Shown: positions 1 through 8,471 of the stretch, in pieces
Numbering within the stretch: position 1 is the stretch's first letter
Layout of the letters: each line of letters starts with the position of its first letter
DNA from: Spiribacter vilamensis
GTDB taxonomy: Bacteria > Pseudomonadota > Gammaproteobacteria > Nitrococcales > Nitrococcaceae
Direction of reading: 5' to 3'
Length of the DNA: 64,000 bases
Assembly (NCBI RefSeq): GCF_004217415.1
Contig: NZ_SHLI01000001.1
Coordinates: 1,631,239 to 1,695,238 of the forward strand
The notes under the pieces: generated by a model
The model's database searches: none
What the model was told of the DNA's origin: nothing
The model's input: the letters and a program-made list of their open reading frames with translations, nothing else
Made by a program: the position numbers and the translations under genes

Positions 1-195
1 CGCCCCCTCGGCATAGGCCGGCAGATAGGCGGGGCCGAGCGGGCAGACCTCGCCGACACCGGTGAGCCCCGCATCGGTCTCGATCTCGACGACCGTCGAG
101 TCGAAGACCTCGACGCTGTTGCCGCCCGACCAGGCGTAGCGCCCCTCGCTGAGAGGCAGATCGATCTGATAGATATTGATCGCGGTGATTTTCAT
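1..195 (-). CDS. Enolase-superfamily (mandelate racemase/muconate lactonizing) enzyme, N-terminal part
   Basis: Only the first 65 residues are in the window; the gene runs off the left edge. The start is the ATG at 195, preceded by a GGAGGG-like purine run on the minus strand. The visible part matches the N-terminal capping domain of MR/MLE enzymes: an opening [15 protein letters not shown] strand, then [19 protein letters not shown]. The catalytic barrel is outside the window. It lies 15 bp downstream of the GntR gene, so the two are probably co-transcribed, and it sits beside hydroxyproline genes. In that setting the likely job is cis-3-hydroxy-L-proline dehydratase, with hydroxyproline-betaine epimerase as the main alternative. 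The family is fairly sure; the substrate is inferred from context. Confidence 0.75.
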   Translation of the reverse strand, partial: MKITAINIYQIDLPLSEGRYAWSGGNSVEVFDSTVVEIETDAGLTGVGEVCPLGPAYLPAYAEGA

Positions 196-210
196 GGAGG
201 GGGCTCTTTC

Positions 211-903
211 TCAGTCATGGGCCCGGCGCGCCGAGAGGAACTCGAGCAGATCGTCGCGGGCGGCAAGGATGTGTTCGTTGAGCAGTCGGCTGGCCTCGGC
301 GTTGTCGCGCTGCTCACAGAGTGCGACGAGCCGCTGGTGCTCCTCCCGCGCCCGGGCGTTGTTGTGCTCGGAGAGATTGAGTTGCAGGCGCAGATAGCGA
401 TCGGCATTGCGGTGGAGCTTGCGCAGGATGTCGAGGCTGCGATGCCGCCCGGCCGGCGCACACAGGGTCGCATGGAGCCGCCAGTTGAAATGCCCCCACT
501 GGCGCTCGGCGGACGGGGCGGCCAGGCTCTCGTCGAACTGCGCGAGCACCTGGCGTGCCTCGGCGATCACCGCCGAGGTGATATGCGGCAGCGCCCGCTG
601 GAGCAAGTCCACCTCGATGAGCGCGCGCAGATCGAAGATCTCGCGGATCTCTTCGAGCGACAGGACACTCACGGCGTAGCCCTTGTGGGCCGTCTGCGTG
701 ACGAGCCCCTCGCCCTCGAGCTGCAACAGCGCCTCGCGCAAGGGGATGCGGCTTACCCCGAACTCGGCGGCAAGGCTGTCCTGGCGCAGCGCCACGCCCT
801 CGGGGAATTCCAGGTTGAGAATCCGCGCGCGCATCTCGCTGACGAGCATGCCGGCCACGGTCTGCCGTTCACCGCCACTGTGCAGATTCATAGCATTGAC
901 CAT
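211..903 (-). CDS. GntR/FCD-family transcriptional regulator of the hydroxyproline locus
   Basis: The protein has an N-terminal winged helix (DSLAAEFGVSRIPLREALLQLEGEGLV, about residues 40-70) and a helical FCD ligand-binding domain with the usual FDLRALIE and conserved His/Asn residues (HFNWRLHATL). About 230 residues is normal for FCD regulators. The start is uncertain: ATG 903 and ATG 891 both have only weak ribosome-binding sites, and an upstream in-frame extension to 948 would run across the divergent promoter. It is divergent from the deaminase-epimerase operon and co-directional with the enolase-superfamily gene, so it most likely controls both units in response to a hydroxyproline or its breakdown product. 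Confidence 0.85.
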   Translation of the reverse strand: MVNAMNLHSGGERQTVAGMLVSEMRARILNLEFPEGVALRQDSLAAEFGVSRIPLREALLQLEGEGLVTQTAHKGYAVSVLSLEEIREIFDLRALIEVDLLQRALPHITSAVIAEARQVLAQFDESLAAPSAERQWGHFNWRLHATLCAPAGRHRSLDILRKLHRNADRYLRLQLNLSEHNNARAREEHQRLVALCEQRDNAEASRLLNEHILAARDDLLEFLSARRAHD

Positions 904-919
904 CCCTATCCCGCTCGAT

Positions 920-940
920 AACTTTATACAATATACGATG
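920..940. promoter_or_regulatory. Probable divergent promoter/GntR operator
   Basis: The gap between the GntR gene and the deaminase operon has an AT-rich patch unusual for this GC-rich DNA, containing TATACAATATAC (925-936), that is TATA-N3-TATA. GntR/FCD operators are short AT-rich dyads in divergent gaps, so this is a reasonable operator or -10 candidate. It is a pattern call only. Confidence 0.4.
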
Positions 941-982
941 GCCAGCAAGAAGCACGGTCACTTACCTGAGGAGGAAAGGCCC

Positions 983-1879
983 ATGACCCCTGACTGGCGC
1001 GGCATCTATCCGGCTGTCACCACGCAGTTCCATCCCGATCACCGGCTCGACATCGAGGCGACCGAGCGGGTTGTCGACAACCTCGTCCGCGATGGCGTGC
1101 ACGGGCTGGTCATGCTCGGCACCTGCGGCGAGAACACCTCGCTATCCGCCGACGAGAAGCTCGAGGTCATTCGTGCCGCCTGCCGGGCAAGTGACGGTCG
1201 CGTCCCGGTCATTACCGGCGTGGCCGAGTACACCACCGATACCGCCTGCCGGTTCGTCCGCGATGTCGAGGCCATCGGCGCGAACGGCATCATGATCCTG
1301 CCGGCGATGGTCTACAAGGCGGACCGTCGCGAGCTCGTCACCCATATCCGCAGCGTCGCCGAGGCCTGCTCGCTGCCCGCGATGATCTACAACAATCCCG
1401 CCTCCTACGGCATCGACATCGACCCGGAGACACTGATCGAGCTCTCGGCGACACCGAATATCGTCGCGGTCAAGGAGTCTTCCGAGGATCCGCGCCGGAT
1501 CAACGACCTCATCAATCTCGCCCCCGAGGCCCTCGCGATCATGGCCGGCGTCGATGACGTGGCGCTGGAGTGCATGACGGTCGGCGCGATCGGGTGGGTA
1601 TCCGGCTTCGCGAACGTCTACCCGCGCGAGAGCGTGGCGATCTACGACCATCTGCAGGCGGGACGCCTCGAGCCCGCGGTGCGCATCTATCGCTGGATGA
1701 TGGACTCGCTGCACATGGACACCCACCCCAAGCTCGTACAGATGATCAAGCTCGCGGAGCAGATCGCCGGCCGGGGCAGCGAAACGGTCCGCCCCCCGCG
1801 TCTACCCCTCGTCGGTGACGAGCGCGACCGGGTAAGCGCCATCATCGAAAAGGCCCTCGCCGCCCGGCCGTCGGTCTGA
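983..1879 (+). CDS. Dihydrodipicolinate synthase family lyase, probable 1-pyrroline-4-hydroxy-2-carboxylate deaminase
   Basis: The 298-residue TIM-barrel protein belongs to the DapA/N-acetylneuraminate lyase family. The phosphate/carboxylate-binding GTCGE motif is at 46-50, the catalytic Tyr at 136 (YNNP) and the Schiff-base Lys at 164 (AVKES). The start at 983 has a strong GAGGAGGAAAGG ribosome site. Genes of this family next to 4-hydroxyproline epimerase and ketoglutarate semialdehyde dehydrogenase act as the deaminase that converts 1-pyrroline-4-hydroxy-2-carboxylate to alpha-ketoglutarate semialdehyde. That role is assigned from neighbours; sequence alone does not separate it from other DapA-family lyases. 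First gene of a five-gene operon with gaps of 0-6 bp. Confidence 0.85.
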   Translation: MTPDWRGIYPAVTTQFHPDHRLDIEATERVVDNLVRDGVHGLVMLGTCGENTSLSADEKLEVIRAACRASDGRVPVITGVAEYTTDTACRFVRDVEAIGANGIMILPAMVYKADRRELVTHIRSVAEACSLPAMIYNNPASYGIDIDPETLIELSATPNIVAVKESSEDPRRINDLINLAPEALAIMAGVDDVALECMTVGAIGWVSGFANVYPRESVAIYDHLQAGRLEPAVRIYRWMMDSLHMDTHPKLVQMIKLAEQIAGRGSETVRPPRLPLVGDERDRVSAIIEKALAARPSV

Positions 1880-1882
1880 TCC

Positions 1883-2884
1883 ATGGCACGGCATACGTTT
1901 TTCTGCATCGACGGGCATACCTGCGGCAATCCGGTCCGGGTCGTCGCCGGAGGCGGTCCGCGCCTGCGCGGCGAGAGCCTCAGTGACTACCGGCAGGACT
2001 TCCTCGCCCATCACGACTGGATCCGCCAGGGGCTGATGTTCGAGCCCCGCGGTCACGACATGATGTCGGGCTCGATCCTCTACGCGCCCACCCGGCCCGA
2101 CTGCGAGCTCGGGGTCCTGTTCATCGAGACCTCGGGCTGCCTGCCGATGTGCGGCCACGGCACCATCGGCACGGTTACCACCGCCATCGAGGAGGGGCTG
2201 GTCGACCCCGCGATACCCGGCGCGCTGGCGCTCGAGACCCCGGCGGGCCGGGTGGACGTGACCTATGACCAGCGGGGGCGATTCGTCGAATCGGTGAGCC
2301 TGCGCAACGTCCCGGCCTGGCTCGAGGCCACCGACGTCGAGGTAGAGGTCCCCGGACTGGGCCTGTTGCGCTGCGATATCGCCTACGGGGGCAACTTCTA
2401 CGCCATCTTCGACCCCCAGCCCGGATTCGACGGCCTCGACAGCCTGCGCATCGACGACATCCTGCGCCTGTCCCCGGAGGTGCGCCGGCGCCTGAACGCG
2501 ATCGTCGATCCCGTCCACCCCGACGACCCGACCATTCACGGCGTATCGCACGTTATGTGGACCGGGCCCGCCCATGACCCGGGCGCCGATGCCCGCAACG
2601 CGGTGTTCTACGGCGACCGCGCCATCGACCGGTCGCCGTGTGGTACCGGCACCTCGGCCCGGATGGCCCAGCTCAATGGACGCGGCCGACTGGCGGTGGG
2701 GGATCGGTTCGTGCACGAGAGCGTGATCGGCAGCCTCTTCACCGGCGAGGTGATCGCCACCGAGACCGTTGGTCCACACGCCGGCATCCGGCCGCGGATC
2801 AGCGGCTGGGCCCGGGTCACCGGCTACAACACGATCTTCATCGATGATCGCGATCCCTTCGCCCACGGCTTTTCGGTGAACTGA
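1883..2884 (+). CDS. 4-hydroxyproline 2-epimerase (proline racemase family)
   Basis: The 333-residue protein has both catalytic cysteines of the racemase/epimerase class: Cys90 in MCGHGT and Cys253 in SPCGTGTSA. Having both marks an epimerase or racemase rather than a dehydratase. In hydroxyproline loci this enzyme converts trans-4-hydroxy-L-proline to cis-4-hydroxy-D-proline. It starts 3 bp after the upstream stop. The D-hydroxyproline oxidase expected next in the pathway is not in the window and may lie to the left or elsewhere. Confidence 0.9.
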   Translation: MARHTFFCIDGHTCGNPVRVVAGGGPRLRGESLSDYRQDFLAHHDWIRQGLMFEPRGHDMMSGSILYAPTRPDCELGVLFIETSGCLPMCGHGTIGTVTTAIEEGLVDPAIPGALALETPAGRVDVTYDQRGRFVESVSLRNVPAWLEATDVEVEVPGLGLLRCDIAYGGNFYAIFDPQPGFDGLDSLRIDDILRLSPEVRRRLNAIVDPVHPDDPTIHGVSHVMWTGPAHDPGADARNAVFYGDRAIDRSPCGTGTSARMAQLNGRGRLAVGDRFVHESVIGSLFTGEVIATETVGPHAGIRPRISGWARVTGYNTIFIDDRDPFAHGFSVN

Positions 2885-2886
2885 CC

Positions 2887-3834
2887 ATGCAGTTCCTCGA
2901 TCGCGAACAGACACTCGCGCGACTCGACTACCAGGCCGTGGCCGACGCCTGTGCCGACATCCTCGCCAGCGCCCGGGCGGGCGACACCGAATGCCCGCCC
3001 CGTGGCGCCATGTCGCTGGCCGAGGGCGGCACGCTCCTGCTGATGCCGGCCACCGACTCGCAGATTGCGATCACCAAGCTGGTCACGGTCCATCCGCATA
3101 ACGGCCGCCACCAGCGACCCACCATCCAGGGCGAGATGGTGGTGCTGGATGCCGCCACCGGCGAGCGCCGGCTGCTGGTGGATGGCGGTGCGGTATCGGC
3201 CCGGCGCACCGCCGCGGTCTCATTGCTCGCCGCGCAGCACCTGGCCCCGCGCACTGATACTCCGGTCCTCGTCTATGGCGCCGGCACACAGGCGCGGACG
3301 CATCTCGAGGCATTCCGGGACGGGCTCGGCGTGCGCCGGGCCTATCTAACCTCGCGCACCCGGTCACGGGCCGAGGCCCTCGCCACGGAGATGAACCGGG
3401 CCGGGATGGACGTCACGGTGATCGATGACCCGGCAACGGTCCTCGAGCAGGTACGCCTGATCGTGGCCGCCACGACCGCCACCGCGCCCATCCTGCCGGC
3501 GTCACTGCCTGCCGACACCTTCGTGGCCGCCGTGGGGGCATTCCGCGCCCACATGGCCGAGATCCCGCCTGAGCTGATCGCGCAGGGCCGGATCGTCATC
3601 GACAGCGCCGAAGGCGCCCGGGACGAGGCGGGCGACCTGATCAAGGCCCGTGCCTCGGGGCATTTCGACTGGGATCGGGCGACCACGCTGGAGGCGGTGG
3701 TCCTCGACAACACCCGACCGCCCGGCGACGGCCCCGTTATCTTCAAGAGCGTCGGCCAGTCGCTCTGGGACCTGGCCGCCGGTCGGGTCCTGGTCGCCGC
3801 CATGCCGACACAACCCACTTCGTCCAGCCGGTAA
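2887..3834 (+). CDS. Ornithine cyclodeaminase/mu-crystallin family, probable delta1-pyrroline-2-carboxylate reductase
   Basis: The 315-residue protein has the ornithine cyclodeaminase fold: a substrate-binding half with LLLMPA and a conserved Lys (AITKLVTVHP), then a Rossmann half with VYGAGTQARTHLEAF at about 137-151. In hydroxyproline gene clusters this family acts as an NAD(P)H-dependent reductase turning delta1-pyrroline-2-carboxylate, the product of 3-hydroxyproline dehydratases, into L-proline. True ornithine cyclodeaminase activity is possible but does not fit the neighbours. It sits 2 bp after the epimerase stop and 6 bp before the aldehyde dehydrogenase. Confidence 0.85.
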   Translation: MQFLDREQTLARLDYQAVADACADILASARAGDTECPPRGAMSLAEGGTLLLMPATDSQIAITKLVTVHPHNGRHQRPTIQGEMVVLDAATGERRLLVDGGAVSARRTAAVSLLAAQHLAPRTDTPVLVYGAGTQARTHLEAFRDGLGVRRAYLTSRTRSRAEALATEMNRAGMDVTVIDDPATVLEQVRLIVAATTATAPILPASLPADTFVAAVGAFRAHMAEIPPELIAQGRIVIDSAEGARDEAGDLIKARASGHFDWDRATTLEAVVLDNTRPPGDGPVIFKSVGQSLWDLAAGRVLVAAMPTQPTSSSR

Positions 3835-3840
3835 CCGCAT

Positions 3841-5424
3841 ATGACTCTGACCACCGATCAATTCATCGCCGGTGCACGCCGTGCAGCCGGCCACGCGACC
3901 TTCCAGGCCGAGGACGCCGCCAGCGGCGAGCGACTCGCGCCAGCGTTCGTCGAGGCAACGCCGGAGGAAATCGATGCGGCCTGCCAGGCCGCGGCAGCGG
4001 CGGCCGATCGCTTCGCCGACGCCCCGCTTGCGACGCGGGCCGGCCTCCTCGAGGCCATTGCCGAAGGACTCGAGGCCCGTGCCGATGCGTTTGTCGAGCG
4101 TGCCGGCGCCGAGACCGGCCTGCCCGAGCCGCGCATTCGCGGCGAGCTCGCTCGAACCACGGGTCAGCTGCGGATGTTCGCCCGGGTCGTGCGCGAGGGC
4201 GGCTTCCTGGGGGTGCGCATCGATCACGGCGATCCCGACCGGCAACCGGCCCCCAAACCCGATCTGCGCCAGCGCAACATCCCGCTGGGTCCGGTCGCGG
4301 TGTTCGGCGCCAGCAATTTCCCGCTGGCGTTCTCGGTCTGCGGCGGCGACACCGCCTCCGCCCTGGCGGCGGGCTGCCCGGTGGTGGTGAAGGCGCATCC
4401 GGCGCATCCCGGCACCTCGGCGCTCGCCGCCGAGGCGGTGGAGGCGGCCGTTGCCGACAGCGATCTGCCGGCGGGCGTGTTCTCGATGCTGCAGGGCGCC
4501 GGGCATGACCTGGGGGCGGCACTGGTCCGCCATCCGGCCATCGAGGCCGTGGGCTTTACCGGCTCGCAGCGCGGTGGACTGGCCCTGCAGCGCATCGCCG
4601 CCGAACGTGACCGACCCATCCCGGTGCATGCCGAGATGGGGAGCGTGAACCCGCTATTCGTCCTGCCCGGCGCCCTCGCCGACCGGCCCGAGGCCATCGC
4701 CCGGGGACTGGCCGGCTCGGTGGCGCTGGGCTGCGGGCAGTTCTGCACAAAGCCCGGCCTGGTCTTCGTGCGCCGGGGCGAGGGCTTCGAGACCTTTCGC
4801 GAACAGCTGATCCAGGCGGTCGAGGCGATGGCGCCGGCGATCATGCTGCATAGCGGTATCCTCGCCGCCTTCGAGGCGGGCTGTGAACGGCTCGCGGCGG
4901 CCGAGGGCGTGGAGCGGCTCGCGGCCGGCGACAGTGCCGAGCATCGGGCCCGGGCCACGGCCTTTATCACCGCTGCCGAGATACTCAACGCGCAGCCGGA
5001 CCTCGCCGACGAGGTGTTCGGCCCGGCGGTGCTGGTGGTCACGCTGGATGACGCCACCGGCTTCGAGACCGTCGCCGAGGGGCTGGTCGGGCAGCTCACC
5101 GCAGGTATCCATGCCCGCGACAGCGAGCTCGACGACCAGGCGGCGTTGATCACCCGGCTCGAGCAGCGTGCGGGCCGGGTCCTGTTCAATGGCTTTCCCA
5201 CCGGTGTCGAGGTGGGCGAGGCGATGGTCCATGGCGGCCCCTACCCGTCGACCACGGACAGCCGCACCACCTCGGTAGGGACCCGCGCGATCGAGCGATT
5301 CCTGCGCCCGGTAGCCCTGCAGGACATGCCGCCCGCAGCGCTGCCGCCGACCCTGCGGGACGACAATCCCCTCGGGCTGCCTCGTCGCGTGGATGGTGTC
5401 GACCAACCCGGAGCGGCGCATTGA
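3841..5424 (+). CDS. Alpha-ketoglutaric semialdehyde dehydrogenase (aldehyde dehydrogenase family)
   Basis: The 527-residue NAD(P)-dependent dehydrogenase carries FGASNFPLAFS (cofactor-site Asn), GFTGSQRGG, the general-base Glu in EMGSVNP and the nucleophilic Cys in GQFCTKPGLVFV. The EMGSVNP/FCTKPG pattern is typical of the ketoglutarate semialdehyde dehydrogenases in sugar-acid and hydroxyproline pathways. It would oxidise the deaminase product to alpha-ketoglutarate for the TCA cycle. It ends inside a TTGA overlap with the next gene, implying translational coupling. Confidence 0.88.
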   Translation: MTLTTDQFIAGARRAAGHATFQAEDAASGERLAPAFVEATPEEIDAACQAAAAAADRFADAPLATRAGLLEAIAEGLEARADAFVERAGAETGLPEPRIRGELARTTGQLRMFARVVREGGFLGVRIDHGDPDRQPAPKPDLRQRNIPLGPVAVFGASNFPLAFSVCGGDTASALAAGCPVVVKAHPAHPGTSALAAEAVEAAVADSDLPAGVFSMLQGAGHDLGAALVRHPAIEAVGFTGSQRGGLALQRIAAERDRPIPVHAEMGSVNPLFVLPGALADRPEAIARGLAGSVALGCGQFCTKPGLVFVRRGEGFETFREQLIQAVEAMAPAIMLHSGILAAFEAGCERLAAAEGVERLAAGDSAEHRARATAFITAAEILNAQPDLADEVFGPAVLVVTLDDATGFETVAEGLVGQLTAGIHARDSELDDQAALITRLEQRAGRVLFNGFPTGVEVGEAMVHGGPYPSTTDSRTTSVGTRAIERFLRPVALQDMPPAALPPTLRDDNPLGLPRRVDGVDQPGAAH

Positions 5425-6452
5425 CCGCCGAGACCCGGCGTTACCGCTATACCGACCTGCATGCCGCCGGCGAGCCGGTGCGCATCATTACCGGCGGGGC
5501 GCCGACGCTCGCCGGCGAAACACTGCTCGACAAGCGCCGCGATGCCATGGAGCGGCACGATGCCGTCCGCCGGCATCTCATGCTCGAGCCCCGCGGTCAT
5601 GCCGACATGTATGGCGTCTGGCCCACCGAGCCCGACCACCCGGACTGTGCGCTGGCGGTTCTGTTCATGCACAACGAGGGCTACAGCACCATGTGCGGCC
5701 ACGCCACGATCGCCCTTGGCCGCTGGGTGCTCGAGACCGGTCGCGTGACCCCGACCCCGCCGGTCACCCACTTTCATCTGCAATGCCCCTGCGGCCCGGT
5801 CGCGGTGCGCGTGACAACGCCCGCCGATGGCCCGATCGGCGCGGTGAGCTTTGACAGCGTACCGGTGTTCGCCGGCGCAACGGGACAGGCACTCTCCTTA
5901 CCAGACCACGGCCGCATCGATGTCGATATCGCCTACGGCGGCGCCTACTACGCCGTCCTGCCCGCCAGCCGGCTGGGGCTCGATCTCTACACAAGCGCGT
6001 ACGAGACATTGATTGCGGCGGCCCGGGCGATCATCGTCGCCGGCCGCGAGCAGCTCGTGATCGACCATCCAGATACGCCCGATCTGGGGTTCCTGTACGG
6101 CTGCCTGCTCACCGACGGCCAGGCCCCCTCGGCCAATGGCGAGACCCGTAATCTCTGCGTTTTCGGCGGCGGCCAGGTCGATCGCAGCGCCACGGGCTCG
6201 GGCATTGCCGGCCGGCTGGCGCTCGCCCATCAGGACAACGGCATTGCAGCGGGCGAGACCTGCGCAGTCTCGGGACTGAGCGGCATTGCCTTCGACGGCG
6301 CGATCCGCGAGGTACGGGAGGACGGACGATTGATCGTCACGGTCACCGGGACGGGATACCGGAGCGGCGCCGGCGAGTTCGAGGTGGAGAGAGACGACCC
6401 GCTGCGGGACGGGTTCGAGTTGCCGGCGCGCCTGGCGGAACAGGCCGGCTAA
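5421..6452 (+). CDS. trans-3-hydroxy-L-proline dehydratase (proline racemase family, Cys-to-Thr)
   Basis: The 343-residue protein is a paralogue of the epimerase at 1883. Cys92 (MCGHAT) is kept, but the position of the second catalytic Cys reads SATGSG, with Thr258. Replacing the second Cys by Thr is the known signature of trans-3-hydroxy-L-proline dehydratase, which eliminates water to give delta1-pyrroline-2-carboxylate for the reductase upstream. The start is TTG at 5421, overlapping the dehydrogenase stop as TTGA. A GGGACAGGCAC copy at 5882 encodes GQA at residues 155-157. Last gene of the operon; it ends back to back with a small gene on the other strand. Confidence 0.85.
   Translation: MTAETRRYRYTDLHAAGEPVRIITGGAPTLAGETLLDKRRDAMERHDAVRRHLMLEPRGHADMYGVWPTEPDHPDCALAVLFMHNEGYSTMCGHATIALGRWVLETGRVTPTPPVTHFHLQCPCGPVAVRVTTPADGPIGAVSFDSVPVFAGATGQALSLPDHGRIDVDIAYGGAYYAVLPASRLGLDLYTSAYETLIAAARAIIVAGREQLVIDHPDTPDLGFLYGCLLTDGQAPSANGETRNLCVFGGGQVDRSATGSGIAGRLALAHQDNGIAAGETCAVSGLSGIAFDGAIREVREDGRLIVTVTGTGYRSGAGEFEVERDDPLRDGFELPARLAEQAG
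5882..5892. repeat. GGGACAGGCAC copy in the 3-hydroxyproline dehydratase gene
   Basis: Reads TGQAL; one of only three copies left of 31 kb. Confidence 0.7.
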
Positions 6453-6635
6453 TCAGGCCGGTTTGAGGATCACCTGGTCGGATTCGGCGTGCGCCATCCG
6501 GTAGGGCACGGCACTACAGGCGAAGCGGCGGATGATCCGTTGTGCCTGGGCATGGGCCTCGCGCGCCGGGCCACTGATCACGATTTCCCGCCCGCGGTAT
6601 TCAACCCGGCAGTTCTGCTCCGACGTGCCTGCCAT
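6453..6635 (-). CDS. Small hypothetical protein (60 aa)
   Basis: Sixty codons with a convincing ribosome site (GGCGGAGGCGC just before the ATG). The product is a soluble basic protein with a possible beta-beta-alpha start (CRVEYRGREIVISGP) and an Arg-rich helix; no family recognised. It is convergent with the dehydratase gene with no gap. The clean start and conserved-looking composition make a real gene likelier than not. Confidence 0.5.
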   Translation of the reverse strand: MAGTSEQNCRVEYRGREIVISGPAREAHAQAQRIIRRFACSAVPYRMAHAESDQVILKPA

Positions 6636-6692
6636 GGATGCGCCTCCGCCTGGTTTGGTGCACTGCGAAATCGCGAAGTCTGACGCCCAGCC

Positions 6693-6713
6693 CGCGGGGC
6701 GTAAACCCCCGCG
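6693..6713. terminator. GC hairpin downstream of modC
   Basis: CGCGGGG (6693-6699) and CCCCGCG (6707-6713) form a 7-bp perfect stem with a 7-nt loop between the modC stop and the small gene. No long T run follows, so it is a weak or Rho-assisted terminator candidate. Confidence 0.4.
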
Positions 6714-6726
6714 TCATTAGCCTTTA

Positions 6727-7806
6727 TCAATGATCAAGGCCAAGCACTTCAGGCCTGATCAATGCATGGATGCGCCGGCCCGTCTCCAGTCGCAGCGCCG
6801 CCACCGACTGCCGCGTCACTTCGGTCCACAGCGAGGCCTTGTGACCGACGCCCAGCTGCACGCGCACCACGCCCTCGCGGACGGTCTGCAGCGACTCCAC
6901 CCGTACCGGCAGGCTATTGAGCATACTCGTCGCGGTGGGGGGTTCCAGGGTCAGCACGACGTCGCGGGCCGCCACCCGCAGTGCCACCGGGTCGCCGGGA
7001 TCGGCACTGATCTCACTGATCCGCAGTCGGCCGGCATCGGTGGCCAACACCGTCAGACCCCAGTCGTTATCGCGGGCGACGACCCGGCCCGGCCAGATCA
7101 CCACCGGCTCGGGCTGGCCGAGCAGCGCCCAGTAGTCCGGCGACGAGAACACGCTGCTGACCGATGCGTGGGTCAGCACGCCGCCTTCGCGCATCAGCAT
7201 TATCCGGTCCGCCAGCGCCAGCACCTCGTGACGGGCGTGGGTGACATACAGAACCGGGATCCCGAACCGCTCGGGGATGGTTCGCAGCAGCGGCATGATC
7301 TCGCGCTGGCGGGCGCTATCGAGGCCGGTCAGTGGCTCGTCGAGCAGCAGAAGACGCGGGCCGGCGAGCAGCGCCCGACCCAGCGCCACGCGCTGTGCCT
7401 CGCCGCCGGAGAGCGCCGACGGCGCCTGGTCAAGCAGTTTACGCAGCCCCAGCCCGTCGATGACCTCGGCGCGGCCGGGTCCATCCTCGCGCCGCCGCCG
7501 CTCGGCATAGTCGAGGTTGCCCCGGACACTCAGGTGCGGGAAAAGCCGGGCGTCCTGGAATACCAGCCCCACCGCACGCCGATGCGGCGGCAATGCGACC
7601 GCACGGCTCTGCCAGGGCTGCTCGCCATGGCGGATGGTGCCCCGGCAACCGCGCTCCAGCCCGGCGAGGCAGCGCAGCAGACTGGTCTTGCCGCAGCCGG
7701 AATGGCCGAAGAGCGCTGTCACGCCGGGTTCCAGCCGGCCCTCGGCGGCGAGGCTGAAGCCGGGTCGATCCAGCGTTACATCGAATTCGAGCGCGGCGGC
7801 GGTCAT
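6727..7806 (-). CDS. modC: Molybdate ABC transporter ATP-binding protein ModC
   Basis: The 359-residue protein has Walker A (GHSGCGKTS), Q-loop (VFQDARLFPHLSV), signature LSGGEAQRVALGRAL, Walker B (LLLLDEPLTGLD) and switch His (YVTHARHE). A C-terminal MOP/TOBE regulatory domain follows (from about residue 280, LNSLPVRVESLQTVREGVVRV), as in ModC. The start at 7806 overlaps the modB stop as ATGA. It powers molybdate import by ModB at the inner membrane. The same frame stays open upstream through modB, but that extension is antiparallel noise. Confidence 0.93.
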   Translation of the reverse strand: MTAAALEFDVTLDRPGFSLAAEGRLEPGVTALFGHSGCGKTSLLRCLAGLERGCRGTIRHGEQPWQSRAVALPPHRRAVGLVFQDARLFPHLSVRGNLDYAERRRREDGPGRAEVIDGLGLRKLLDQAPSALSGGEAQRVALGRALLAGPRLLLLDEPLTGLDSARQREIMPLLRTIPERFGIPVLYVTHARHEVLALADRIMLMREGGVLTHASVSSVFSSPDYWALLGQPEPVVIWPGRVVARDNDWGLTVLATDAGRLRISEISADPGDPVALRVAARDVVLTLEPPTATSMLNSLPVRVESLQTVREGVVRVQLGVGHKASLWTEVTRQSVAALRLETGRRIHALIRPEVLGLDH

Positions 7807-8471
7807 ACGCTCACCCCCACCCGGCGTCCGTTGAGGGTGTAAATCCCCAGCAGCGCGACGAACGAGAACACCAGCAACCCGGCGGACAGCGCATGGGCCG
7901 CACCGTATTCGAGGGTCTCGACATGCTCGAAGATCGCGATGGCGACCGCCCGCGTCTCGCCGGGAATACTGCCGCCCACCATCAGGATCGCGCCGAATTC
8001 CCCCAGGGTATGGGCAAAGCCGAGCACCCCCGCCGTCACGAACCCCCGCCTCGCCAGCGGGCAGGCGATCGTCAGGAATGCATCCCGCGGGCTTGCACCG
8101 AGCATGGCGGCGGTCTCCAGCGGTCGCCCGCCGACGCTGCTGAAAGCATCGCGCAGCGGCTGGACCACGAACGGCAGCGAATAGAGCACCGAGGTAATCA
8201 CCAGCCCCGTAAAGCTGAAGGTCAGCGTGTTGCCGGTCACCGCCAGCCACGGCCCCCCGACCGGCCCGTCGGGCCCGAGCAGGATGAGCATGTAAAAGCC
8301 CAGCACGGTGGGCGGCAGCACCAGCGGCAGGGCGACCAGGGCATCCACCGGCACCCGCCAGCGGCTGCGGCCCATCGCCAGCCACCAGGCGAGCGGCGTT
8401 CCCAGCACCAGCAGCACCGCAACGGTGACGCTCGCGAGCTGCAGACTGATCCACACCGGGGTGAGATTCAT
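7803..8471 (-). CDS. modB: Molybdate ABC transporter permease ModB
   Basis: The 222-residue membrane protein has about five hydrophobic segments and the coupling-helix EAA-like loop (ETAAMLGASPRDAFLTIACPLARRGF). The N-terminus LTPVWISLQLASVTVAVLLVLGTPLAWWLA is typical of ModB. It overlaps modC and modA by 4 bp each (ATGA), giving a tightly coupled operon. Confidence 0.93.
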   Translation of the reverse strand: MNLTPVWISLQLASVTVAVLLVLGTPLAWWLAMGRSRWRVPVDALVALPLVLPPTVLGFYMLILLGPDGPVGGPWLAVTGNTLTFSFTGLVITSVLYSLPFVVQPLRDAFSSVGGRPLETAAMLGASPRDAFLTIACPLARRGFVTAGVLGFAHTLGEFGAILMVGGSIPGETRAVAIAIFEHVETLEYGAAHALSAGLLVFSFVALLGIYTLNGRRVGVSV

